A stretch of DNA of 64,000 nucleotides, taken from assembly GCA_035249305.1 (NCBI GenBank), contig DATFGQ010000076.1:1-64000 (forward strand), written 5' to 3'. The position numbers and the translations under genes were made by a program. Position 1 is the first letter of the stretch, and every line of letters begins with the position of its first letter. Source of the DNA: DASUNP01 sp035249305 (GTDB lineage Bacteria > Acidobacteriota > Blastocatellia > UBA7656). Below the pieces are notes generated by a model. The model was not told the origin of the DNA, ran no database searches, and saw only the letters and a list, made by a program, of their open reading frames with translations. This document shows, piece by piece, positions 40,196 to 49,610 of the stretch.

Positions 40196-41384
40196 AGTTA
40201 TGATTTGAAACTTGAGATTCCAAATTCGAGATCTGTCTGAGGCGCGAGACTATCTCTTCGAGCGCACGGACCGTGTAGTCAATCTCTTCGCGCGTGGTGT
40301 AGGCGCTCAAGCTCAGCCTCAGGCTCGCGCGCACCTCTTCGCGCGCCAGGCCCATCGCCGTAAGCACGTGGCTCGGTTCGAGCGAACCCGAAGCGCACGC
40401 CGAGCCCGTCGACACGGCGACGCCTTTCAAGTCGAGCGCGATCAAGAGGCTCTCGCCGTCCAGACCTTGAAAACTGAGGTTCGAGATATTCGGCACGCGG
40501 CGCTCGACATCACCGTTGACGCGAACGTCTTCGACGCGGGTCGCTATCTGCCGCTCAAGGTAATCTCTCAGCTCGCGCATGCGCGACGTGCGCTCCTCGA
40601 ACTCAGCGCGAACAAGCTCGGCGGCGCGGCCGAACCCCACGATGGCCGGCACGTTTTCGGTCCCGCCTCTGCGGTCGCGCTCGTGATGCCCGCCGTAAAG
40701 AAGCTTTGCCAGCCGCGTCCCTTTTCTCACGTAAAGCGCGCCCACGCCTTTCGGCCCATGAATCTTGTGCGCCGACAGCGAGAGCAGGTCGACGCTCGTG
40801 CGCTTAACGTCTATAGGGACCTTTCCCGCCGATTGTACGGCGTCGGTGTGAAAATAAAGGTGAGTCTGCCCGCTTGCGCGCGCTTCCGAGACTGCGGCCG
40901 CGATCTCTCCGATCGGCTGAATCACGCCCGTCTCGTTGTTGGCGTGCATTATCGAGATCAGGATCGTCTCTTCGGTGACGGCGTCGCGCACGTCTCCCGC
41001 GCTGACGCGCCCTTGAGCGGAAACGGGCAAGTAGGTCACTCGAAAGCCGTCGCGCTCAAGCGCCTCGCAAGTGGCCAGCACGGCAGGGTGCTCGATCCTT
41101 GTGGTGATGATGTGGCGACCTTTTTGCGCGTGCGCCGCGGCTATCCCGCGGATCGCGAAATTGTCGGCTTCGGTCCCGCCCGAGACGAAGACTATTTCGG
41201 TAGGCGCGGCGTTGATCAAAGCGGCCACCTGGCGGCGCGCGCGTTCGAGCGAAGATTTGGCGCGCTGCCCGAACGAGTGAACCGACTGCGCGTTGCCCAT
41301 CTCTTCGGAGAAGTAAGGCATCATCGCGGAGATGACCTCCGGGGCCGCCGCAGTCGTCGCGCTATTGTCGAGGTAGACTCGCAT
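40188..41384 (-). CDS. Second cysteine desulfurase (NifS/IscS family)
   Basis: This 398-residue PLP enzyme removes sulfur from cysteine as persulfide. DNSATTAAAPEVI, the substrate site VSGGTEADNFAIRG, the PLP His in TRIEHPAVLA, the PLP Lys in LSLSAHKIHGPKG and the mobile Cys loop VSTGSACASGSLEPSHVL are present. It is distinct from the operon iscS (46810-45590) and lies after iscX. Its last residues, ISNLESQVSNHNYV, are translated from a heptamer repeat (40201-40236). The downstream scaffold start overlaps it. Confidence 0.93.
   Translation of the reverse strand: MRVYLDNSATTAAAPEVISAMMPYFSEEMGNAQSVHSFGQRAKSSLERARRQVAALINAAPTEIVFVSGGTEADNFAIRGIAAAHAQKGRHIITTRIEHPAVLATCEALERDGFRVTYLPVSAQGRVSAGDVRDAVTEETILISIMHANNETGVIQPIGEIAAAVSEARASGQTHLYFHTDAVQSAGKVPIDVKRTSVDLLSLSAHKIHGPKGVGALYVRKGTRLAKLLYGGHHERDRRGGTENVPAIVGFGRAAELVRAEFEERTSRMRELRDYLERQIATRVEDVRVNGDVERRVPNISNLSFQGLDGESLLIALDLKGVAVSTGSACASGSLEPSHVLTAMGLAREEVRASLRLSLSAYTTREEIDYTVRALEEIVSRLRQISNLESQVSNHNYV
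40201..40236. repeat. Heptamer tract inside the desulfurase 3-prime end
   Basis: GATTTGA, AACTTGA, GATTCCA, AATTCGA, GATCTG is a TTTCAAA-type heptamer tract. It encodes the C-terminal tail of the second desulfurase, showing that a repeat can be captured into a reading frame. Confidence 0.6.
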
Positions 41385-41389
41385 GCCAG

Positions 41390-41466
41390 TTTTTAGTTTT
41401 TAGTTTTTAGTTTTTAGTTTAGAGCACCGGCCAGCGCTAAAAACTGAAAACTGAAAACTAAAAACT
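41390..41466. repeat. Heptamer repeat tract (AGTTTTT type) forming a hairpin
   Basis: Four AGTTTTT units and AGTTTAG on the left face CTAAAAA, CTGAAAA, CTGAAAA, CTAAAAA on the right around gcaccggccagcg. It lies between iscX and the second desulfurase and separates the core ISC operon from the extra pair. Confidence 0.7.
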
Positions 41467-41674
41467 ATCTATCTTGCCACTCTTCGTACCAGGCCATCTG
41501 GATTGCTTCGAGCTTCTTCTCGTTCGACTCTTTCGGGTCGCCCGCGAAGCCTTCGAGCTGCGTCACCCATTTATGAAGATCGGTGAAGCGCACGCTCAGA
41601 GGGTCCGTGTCCGGGTGCGCTTCCATCAACCTTATGGCAATCTCTTCGGTATCGGTCCAGCCTATTTCCGGCAT
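41465..41674 (-). CDS. iscX: ISC accessory protein IscX (YfhJ)
   Basis: This 69-residue acidic protein modulates IscS and binds iron. The family signature is clear: GWTDTEEIAIRLMEAHPDTDP, VRFTDLHKWVTQLEGF and a C-terminal EAIQMAWYEEW. Length is typical (about 66). It follows fdx closely, as in Escherichia coli. Confidence 0.93.
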   Translation of the reverse strand: MPEIGWTDTEEIAIRLMEAHPDTDPLSVRFTDLHKWVTQLEGFAGDPKESNEKKLEAIQMAWYEEWQDR

Positions 41675-41683
41675 AGGTCCTCC

Positions 41684-42076
41684 TCATTCGGCTATCTCGA
41701 CCTTCACGTCGCCGCGGACTACGGCCTGGCACCCGAGCCGCGAGCGCAGGGTGACGCTGTCGGCCATGTAGATTCTGTCTTCCTCGTCCTCTTCCATCTC
41801 GGAAAGATTCTCTTCGCCTTCTTTTACTATCACGTGACAGGTCGTGCAGGCGCAGTTGCCCCCGCAGGCGTGTTGCAGGTCGATCCCGCAATTCAGCGCG
41901 ATGTCCAGCAGCGAACCCTCTTTGCCATGCTCGTGGTAAGGCGTCACGCCCGGCTCGTAATCTACCGTCACGTTCTCGCCGTCGGGCTTGATGAAAGTGA
42001 TGTGATAGACCTTCTTCTTGGTTTCTGCGGGCTGCGCGTCAACCACAGCGGTTCCCGCCGTCTCTCTTGCTTCCAT
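41684..42076 (-). CDS. fdx: ISC-type [2Fe-2S] ferredoxin
   Basis: This 130-residue electron carrier supports cluster assembly. The ligand motif is HACGGNCACTTCHV (C-x5-C-x2-C with an extra Cys between), and the fourth ligand is in SRLGCQAVV. A nonstandard 20-residue N-terminal extension (ETAGTAVVDAQPAETKKK) precedes the fold. It lies between hscA and iscX as in classical isc operons. Confidence 0.94.
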   Translation of the reverse strand: MEARETAGTAVVDAQPAETKKKVYHITFIKPDGENVTVDYEPGVTPYHEHGKEGSLLDIALNCGIDLQHACGGNCACTTCHVIVKEGEENLSEMEEDEEDRIYMADSVTLRSRLGCQAVVRGDVKVEIAE

Positions 42077-42088
42077 AATTCTCCTCGA

Positions 42089-43972
<1,884 letters not shown>

Positions 43973-43975
43973 CGG

Positions 43976-44653
43976 TTAAATCTCCTCCTTTATGTCGCGC
44001 ACAAGGTTGCGTATGTACGACCTGTGCGAAAGCAGCTCGCTCATGCGGTCGAGCGCCGAGCGCTTCTCTTCGGCCCGGTCATGCTCAAGCGCGGCGTCCC
44101 ACTCGTCGAACAGCGCTAAGAGCCGCCGATCAATCTCTCCGAGCTTTTCATTCAAACTCTCTAGCGCTTCGGCAAGCGACTGCCGCGCCTCATTCAACTC
44201 GTCTTCGTCGCCCATCTTCTTAGCGGCCTTCAACTCTTCGATCTGCATGTTCAGCTCGAAGACCTCTTCCAGCAGATCGGGCGGCGCTTTCTTTTCGGCC
44301 TCTTTGTACCCTTCAAGCTTCAAGAGATAGCCCGCGCGAGTTACAGGGTTGCGCAGCGTCCGGTGAGCGTCGTTCAGCAGCGACGACCGCTCCATGCTCG
44401 CCTGACGCTCGGCAGGGCTCGCGCTCATGAAATAATCGGGGTGCAGTCGCCGGCTGAGCGCGTAAAAAGATTTCTCAAGCTCCGCTTCGTCCAGCCGGAG
44501 ACGCCGGGGGAGGTTGAAGAAGGCGAAGTAATCGGTGCCCGCCGGGACAGGGAGCACGCGTTCGCAGCTCGCGCAAAAATGGTCGCGCGCCGTCCGTGCG
44601 CCGCAATGCGGGCACGCCATCAGAAGATTCTCTTTGCTCGCCGTTGCATCCAT
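43976..44653 (-). CDS. hscB: Fe-S co-chaperone HscB with N-terminal zinc ribbon
   Basis: This 225-residue J-type co-chaperone of HscA has an N-terminal C4 zinc ribbon (CPHCG at about 14-18 and CASCERV near 29), usual in eukaryotic HSCB but absent from Escherichia coli. The J domain has LHPDYF (HPD at about 75-77). A C-terminal three-helix IscU-binding domain follows. A poly-U terminator hairpin ends 13 bases before its ATG, so expression may be separated from iscRSUA. Confidence 0.9.
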   Translation of the reverse strand: MDATASKENLLMACPHCGARTARDHFCASCERVLPVPAGTDYFAFFNLPRRLRLDEAELEKSFYALSRRLHPDYFMSASPAERQASMERSSLLNDAHRTLRNPVTRAGYLLKLEGYKEAEKKAPPDLLEEVFELNMQIEELKAAKKMGDEDELNEARQSLAEALESLNEKLGEIDRRLLALFDEWDAALEHDRAEEKRSALDRMSELLSHRSYIRNLVRDIKEEI

Positions 44654-44666
44654 GCTTTAGCCCGCC

Positions 44667-44706
44667 AAAAAAATGATGGTTGAGCGGCTGCGGCACTCAA
44701 CCATCA
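44667..44706 (-). terminator. Intrinsic terminator inside the isc operon, before hscB
   Basis: On the minus strand TGATGGTTGAG (44706-44696) pairs with CTCAACCATCA (44684-44674), followed by seven Ts (44673-44667). It lies between iscA and hscB and would give less hscBA-fdx-iscX transcript than iscRSUA transcript. Confidence 0.8.
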
Positions 44707-44764
44707 AGCTTTAACGGAATCGGTTCGGGCCTCGCCCGATCGGTGATCTTAATAAGCGCGCCTC

Positions 44765-45094
44765 TTAGACGGCGAACGATTCGCCGCAGCCGCAATCGCC
44801 GGCGGAGTTCGGATTGATGAAGGTGAACCCCCGCTGCATCAACCCCTCCATCTTGTAATCGAGAGTGCTGCCGTTGAGGTACAGAAAGCTCTTCATATCG
44901 ACGAACAGCTTCACGCCGTCGGCCTCAAAGACCTGGTCGCCGGGGCGCTCTTCGGTGTCTATGGCGAGCGTGTAGCCCAGCCCAGAACAGCCGCCGCCCT
45001 TCACGCCGACGCGGAGCCCGCCCTCGGTGATCCCCTGATCGCGCATTATCTCGCGCACCTTCTCAACAGCCTTCGGCGTCAGTTGAATAGCCAT
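44765..45094 (-). CDS. iscA: A-type iron-sulfur carrier IscA
   Basis: This 109-residue A-type carrier moves clusters to targets. The three conserved Cys are present: Cys36 in GGGCSGLGY, and Cys101 and Cys103 in GDCGCGESF. Length and position after iscU identify it as IscA/ErpA type; position favours IscA. Confidence 0.94.
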   Translation of the reverse strand: MAIQLTPKAVEKVREIMRDQGITEGGLRVGVKGGGCSGLGYTLAIDTEERPGDQVFEADGVKLFVDMKSFLYLNGSTLDYKMEGLMQRGFTFINPNSAGDCGCGESFAV

Positions 45095-45115
45095 CTCTCA
45101 ATTCATCCCGCTTAA

Positions 45116-45538
45116 CTAAGCTTGAGCTGCGACCTGTTCGGTCTTCTCTTCCGCCTGCCCTTGCTTCGACTGATAGTCGCGCACGGCCGCCTTGATCGCG
45201 TCCTCGGCCAGCACCGAGCAATGGATCTTGACCGGAGGCAGATTCAGCTCCTTGACGATCTCGACGTTCTTGATCTGGAGCGCCTCGTCGACGGTCCTCC
45301 CCTTGACCCATTCGGTGGCGAGGCTCGAACTCGCTATCGCCGAGCCGCAGCCGAACGTCTTGAACTTCGCGTCCTCGATGACGTTCGTCTCGGGGTTGAT
45401 CTTGATCTGAAGCTTCATCACGTCGCCGCATTCCGGCGCGCCGACAAGCCCCGTGCCGACGTTGGGGTCTTTTTTGTCGAGCGCCCCGACGTTGCGGGGA
45501 TTGTTGTAATGATCGATCACCTTATCACTGTATGCCAT
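45116..45538 (-). CDS. iscU: Iron-sulfur scaffold IscU
   Basis: This 140-residue scaffold holds nascent [2Fe-2S] clusters. All key residues are present: Cys37 (APECGDV), Cys64 (KTFGCGSAIASSS), Cys107 (KIHCSVLAEDA), with LPPVK at 100-104, the HscA recognition motif. A Gln/Glu-rich tail of about 20 residues (QGQAEEKTEQVAAQA) is extra. ATG follows GAGAGGA. Confidence 0.97.
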   Translation of the reverse strand: MAYSDKVIDHYNNPRNVGALDKKDPNVGTGLVGAPECGDVMKLQIKINPETNVIEDAKFKTFGCGSAIASSSLATEWVKGRTVDEALQIKNVEIVKELNLPPVKIHCSVLAEDAIKAAVRDYQSKQGQAEEKTEQVAAQA

Positions 45539-45589
45539 TTCGTTATCCTCTCTTCTGCTCTCTCGATTTCGTTACCAGCTTAACAAATC

Positions 45590-46810
45590 CTACTCCCCGG
45601 CCCACTGCACCTTGCTCAGGTCGACGCCTTCCTGAACCATCTCCCACAGCGGCGATAGCTCTCTGAGGCGGTTGACGGCTTCGTTGACGCGGCCGATCGT
45701 GTAATCGACCTCTTCTTCGGTGTTGAACCGGCCGAGCCCGAACCTGATCGAGCTGTGCGCGAGCTCTTCGCCGACGCCGAGCGCTTTGAGCACATAGCTC
45801 GGCTCAAGGCTCGCCGACGTGCAGGCCGACCCCGAAGAGACGGCTATGTCGCTTATGCCCATCAACAGCGATTCGCCTTCTACGTATGCGAAAGAGATGT
45901 TGAGGTTGCCCGCCAGCCGCTGCTCCGGGTGGCCGTTGATGTAAACATCAGGTATCTCGTCCATGATCCCTTTTCGCAGCTTCTCGCGGAGCGCAAAGAC
46001 GCGCGACCGGTCGGTCTCCATGTCCGCCTGCGCGATCTCGGCCGCCTTGCCCAGGCCCACTATCCCCGTGACGTTCAGAGTCCCGCTCCGCATGCCGCGC
46101 TCGTGCCCGCCGCCGTCGACCATAGGCACCAGCATCACGCGCGGGTTCTTGCGCCGCACATATAGCGCGCCTACGCCTTTCGGCCCGTACATCTTGTGCG
46201 CCGATATAGAAACAAGATCGACGTTAAGAGCGTTCACGTCAAACGGCAGCTTGCCGATGGCCTGAGTCGCGTCCGTGTGAAACAGCACGCCGCGCTCTTT
46301 GCAGACTCGCCCGATCTCGGCTATCGGCTGCAACACGCCGATCTCGTTATTCGCGTGCATCACCGAGACGAGGATCGTCTTATCGGTGAGGGCGTTCTTC
46401 ACGTCGTCGGGCGAGATCAGTCCGTCGCTCCCGACGGGCAGATAGGTGACCTTGAAGCCGCGCTTCTCAAGCTTCTTGCAAGTGTCGAGCACGGCCTTGT
46501 GCTCCGTGACGACAGTGATGATGTGGTCGCCCTTCTCATAATACATGTCGGCGACGCCTTTGATCGCAAGATTGTCGGACTCGGTCGCGCCGCTGGTAAA
46601 GACGATCTCTTTGGCGGTAGCGCCGATCAGGTCGGCGACCTGCTTGCGCGCGTTCTCTACGGCCTCTTCGGCCTGCCAGCCGAACTGGTGATTGCGGCTG
46701 GCCGCGTTGCCAAAAACCTCTGTGAAGTACGGAGCCATCGCTTCGAAGACGCGCGGGTCGCACGGCGTCGTCGCGTGGTAGTCCATATAGATCGGGAGCT
46801 TCAGCGCCAT
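45590..46810 (-). CDS. iscS: Cysteine desulfurase IscS
   Basis: This 406-residue PLP enzyme supplies sulfur for IscU. Motifs include YMDYHATTPCDPRV, FTSGATESDNLAIKG, the PLP Lys in VSISAHKMYGPKG and the persulfide Cys in AVSSGSACTSASLEPSYVLK. The group-I (IscS) short loop with SSGSACTSAS and length fit. ATG has AAGGAG upstream. It is 51 bp from iscU. Confidence 0.97.
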   Translation of the reverse strand: MALKLPIYMDYHATTPCDPRVFEAMAPYFTEVFGNAASRNHQFGWQAEEAVENARKQVADLIGATAKEIVFTSGATESDNLAIKGVADMYYEKGDHIITVVTEHKAVLDTCKKLEKRGFKVTYLPVGSDGLISPDDVKNALTDKTILVSVMHANNEIGVLQPIAEIGRVCKERGVLFHTDATQAIGKLPFDVNALNVDLVSISAHKMYGPKGVGALYVRRKNPRVMLVPMVDGGGHERGMRSGTLNVTGIVGLGKAAEIAQADMETDRSRVFALREKLRKGIMDEIPDVYINGHPEQRLAGNLNISFAYVEGESLLMGISDIAVSSGSACTSASLEPSYVLKALGVGEELAHSSIRFGLGRFNTEEEVDYTIGRVNEAVNRLRELSPLWEMVQEGVDLSKVQWAGE

Positions 46811-46828
46811 TTCATTCTCCTTCGCGCC

Positions 46829-47347
46829 CTAAGCAACTTCGACCGCGTTCGGGTCGGGCGCGATTTCATCTCTCTTCAGGCGGTCGGCCAGCGCCTTGTT
46901 CGATTTCATTCTCAAGCCGTAGACCACTTCTGGTTTCGACTTGTTCGACAGGTCGGCGACCGTTATCGAATCCAAAAAATTATCCACGTGCTCGGCGAGC
47001 TGTTTCCATATCGCCCCGCCGATGCAGGTGTCGGCCAGATGACAATTATCGACCGACTCGCCCTTGCTGAAACAAGAGCTCGTATAAAGCGGCGGCTCGA
47101 TCAACCGGACGATCTCGCCTATGGTGATCTCCGACGGCTCGCGCGCGAGCACATAGCCGCCGTGAGGCCCACGCACGCTCTTGACGACGTTGCCCTTGCG
47201 CAACTGCTGAAAGAGCTGTTCGAGAAATAGAAGCGATATGCCTTCGCGTTTCGAGATGGCCCCGAGCGGAACGGGCGAGCCGTTCGAGTGCTGCGCTATG
47301 TCTAAGACCGCGCGCACGGAGTATTTGCCTTTGGTCGAAACTTGCAT
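46829..47347 (-). CDS. iscR: Rrf2-family Fe-S regulator IscR
   Basis: This 172-residue winged-helix repressor senses Fe-S status. The N-terminal Rrf2 fold has STKGKYSVRAVLDIAQH and FLEQLFQQLRKGNVVKSVRG. Three Cys (92, 102, 108) match the cluster site, but the first spacing is nine residues where Escherichia coli IscR has five. It heads the operon and likely represses it through the palindrome at 47390-47404. Confidence 0.93.
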   Translation of the reverse strand: MQVSTKGKYSVRAVLDIAQHSNGSPVPLGAISKREGISLLFLEQLFQQLRKGNVVKSVRGPHGGYVLAREPSEITIGEIVRLIEPPLYTSSCFSKGESVDNCHLADTCIGGAIWKQLAEHVDNFLDSITVADLSNKSKPEVVYGLRMKSNKALADRLKRDEIAPDPNAVEVA

Positions 47348-47377
47348 ATTGCCCCTCGAAAATCAATCGTCATCTCT

Positions 47378-47405
47378 ATTTTATATTCCTGACTAATAAA
47401 GTCAA
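47378..47405 (-). promoter_or_regulatory. iscR promoter overlapping an IscR-type operator
   Basis: On the minus strand TTGACT (47405-47400), a 16-bp spacer and TAAAAT (47383-47378) form the promoter. It overlaps the palindrome TGACT-aataa-AGTCA (47390-47404), matching the core of type-1 IscR sites. A second TTAGTCAG half-site lies upstream near 47414-47421. Confidence 0.7.
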
Positions 47406-47500
47406 GTTTATTCTGACTAAATTGGTCGGGTTTTATTAGGCGATTTAAGTGAAGAAATAATAAGAGTTATCTTCGGGCAGGTCTTGGTCGCGAGGTCCGT

Positions 47501-48673
47501 TTAGCCCGTCCGAGAGGCCAGTTTTTGAAGACGCTCTTCGGCCGCTCGAAGCGTCTCGTCCCGTTTGCAGAAGGTGAAGCGCACCTGCGAGCGGCCGAGA
47601 TGAGGCTCGTGATAGAAGCTGCTGCCGGGAACTACGGCGACGCCGATCTCTTTGACCAGGAATCGGGCGAACTCTAAATCGTCCGGGTAACCGAACGCGG
47701 AGATGTCTGTCATCACGTAGTAAGCGCCGTCGGGGTCGTAGCATTTGAAGCCCGCCCCTTTCAGCACCGTCAGTATTCTCTCGCGCCGTTTCGCGTAATC
47801 GGCTTGAAGGTGGTCGTAGTAAGAACGCGGCAGACGAAGCGCGCGCGCGCCAGCTTCTTGCAGCGGGGCCGCCGCCCCCACGGTCAAAAAGTCATGCACC
47901 TTGCGTATGGCGAGCGTGATCTCCGGGGGCGCGATCGTGTAGCCGACGCGCCAGCCCGTGACTGAATAGGTCTTTGACAAGCCGTTGATCGTGATCGTAC
48001 GGTCGCGCATGCCGTCGAGCTGGGCCATCGCTACGTGCTTTTTGTCGTTGAACAGGATGTGCTCGTAGATCTCGTCGGTGACGGCGATGACGTTCCAGCG
48101 GTGGCACAGCGCGGCTATCTGTTCAAGCTCCTCGCGCGAGAAGACCTTCCCCGTAGGGTTGTTCGGCGTGTTGATTATGATCGCCTTCGTGTTGTCGTTA
48201 AACGCGGCGGCGAGCTCGTCGGGGTCGAAGCTCCAATCGGGCGGGCGCAGCGTGACGTAGCGCGGCGTCGCGCCGGAAAGGATCGCGTCCGGGCCGTAGT
48301 TCTCGTAAAAAGGCTCGAAGACTATCACCTCGTCGCCGGGGTTTACTATTGCCATAAGCGCCGCGATCATCGCCTCCGTAGAGCCGCACGTGACGGTGAT
48401 CTCGCGCTCCGGGTCGACTTCGAGCCCGAGATACCACGAGCTCTTTTCCGCGATCGCGTCGCGGAAGCTCTTAGCGCCCCAGGTGATCGCGTACTGGTTG
48501 ATGTCGGCCATTATCGCGTCGCAGGCGGCGAGCTTTATCTCTTCGGGCGCGGGGAAATCCGGGAAGCCTTGCGAGAGGTTTATCGCGCCGTAGAGATGCG
48601 CCTGACGCGTCATCTCACGGATTACGGATTCGGTGAACTGCTCTGCTTTGTGCGAGATTATTCGTTTTGACAT
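47501..48673 (-). CDS. Class I/II PLP aminotransferase
   Basis: This 390-residue cytosolic enzyme has fold-type I motifs: INLSQGFPDFPAPEEIKLAA, TVTCGSTEAMIAALMAI, IINTPNNPTGKVF, the PLP Asp in VIAVTDEIYEHILF and PLP Lys in TINGLSKTYSVTGWRVGY. The SQGFPDF N-terminus resembles methionine/kynurenine aminotransferases (YbdL/KAT type). Exact substrate unknown. Its ATG overlaps the stop of the PEGA/TPR gene (TAATG). Confidence 0.88.
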   Translation of the reverse strand: MSKRIISHKAEQFTESVIREMTRQAHLYGAINLSQGFPDFPAPEEIKLAACDAIMADINQYAITWGAKSFRDAIAEKSSWYLGLEVDPEREITVTCGSTEAMIAALMAIVNPGDEVIVFEPFYENYGPDAILSGATPRYVTLRPPDWSFDPDELAAAFNDNTKAIIINTPNNPTGKVFSREELEQIAALCHRWNVIAVTDEIYEHILFNDKKHVAMAQLDGMRDRTITINGLSKTYSVTGWRVGYTIAPPEITLAIRKVHDFLTVGAAAPLQEAGARALRLPRSYYDHLQADYAKRRERILTVLKGAGFKCYDPDGAYYVMTDISAFGYPDDLEFARFLVKEIGVAVVPGSSFYHEPHLGRSQVRFTFCKRDETLRAAEERLQKLASRTG

Positions 48674-49596
48674 TATCGGTTGTCGGTCTCTTCTTTCAGC
48701 CTTTCTATTATCGATTCAACGGCAGAAGCATATTCGCCATCCGGGTCGAGCCGCAAATAATTTTTGTAAGCCTCTATCGCCTCTTTGTTGCGCCCGGCCT
48801 TCTCAAGTATCTCGGCGAGCTGGTAATAGAGGATAGGCTCGGTGTCCATGTCCTGGGCGATCCCCGCGCGATACTCTTTGACCGCCCCGTCGACATCGCT
48901 CTCTTCTATGAGCGCGAGCGCCAGACCGATATGAGCTTCAAACGAATTGCCTCGCGCAAGGCGCAGCGCTTTGCGGTACTCGACTATCGCCTCTTCGACG
49001 AGCCCCTGGTTGCGGCGTAGGTTGGCGAGCACGGTCTGAGCTTCGACCACCTTGCGCCCCCCGGCCTTGATCGCCGCCTGGGCATGCTTTTCCGCTTCCT
49101 GGTAATCCTGCGTTAGAGTCAGGATACGCGCGATGCCTATGTGCGCTTCCGCAAATCCGGGCCGCAACGCGATAGCCTGTTTATACTCTTCGACGGCGTC
49201 TTTACCTTTGCCCGTGTAGCGCAACTGCTCGCCTCTCTGAAAATGAATCGAGGCTTGATCGGTCGTCGGCCGCTGAGTCACTTTAAGAGTGCGGGCCGCG
49301 CCCGCCGCGATCACGACCGAGCCGGTCCAGTCCGTAAACCCGGCCGTTCGCACAAGCACCGGGTACGAGCCCGTCCACACGCGGGCCAGGTCAAGCTCGC
49401 CGTTCTCCTTCGTGGCCCCGTGCAGGACGTTGTTGATGTAGACGTAAGATCGCGGCTGGCCCGTGACGACTTTCAACTGCCCCGTCGTGCGCGCGGCGGC
49501 TTTTTGCGCGCGCGCCTCGACGGCGAAGAGCAGACCTAGCACAACCAAAAGAGTGAAGCTCGCCTTGCTCACGCTGAAAAAACTTCTTAACGACAT
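48673..49596 (-). CDS. PEGA-domain and TPR exported protein
   Basis: This 307-residue exported protein has a signal peptide (KASFTLLVVLGLLFAVEARAQ). A PEGA-like domain (about 35-105, GQPRSYVYINNVLHGATKEN) precedes about six TPRs (FAEAHIGIARILTLTQDYQE, EPILYYQLAEILEKAGRNKE). PEGA and TPRs suggest a surface or assembly scaffold. ATG 49596 is chosen for AGGGG and the signal peptide; a longer frame reaching 49740 would overlap the transglycosylase. It lies 14 bp downstream of slt. Confidence 0.78.
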   Translation of the reverse strand: MSLRSFFSVSKASFTLLVVLGLLFAVEARAQKAAARTTGQLKVVTGQPRSYVYINNVLHGATKENGELDLARVWTGSYPVLVRTAGFTDWTGSVVIAAGAARTLKVTQRPTTDQASIHFQRGEQLRYTGKGKDAVEEYKQAIALRPGFAEAHIGIARILTLTQDYQEAEKHAQAAIKAGGRKVVEAQTVLANLRRNQGLVEEAIVEYRKALRLARGNSFEAHIGLALALIEESDVDGAVKEYRAGIAQDMDTEPILYYQLAEILEKAGRNKEAIEAYKNYLRLDPDGEYASAVESIIERLKEETDNR

Positions 49597-49610
49597 TGAT
49601 GCACCCCTGG

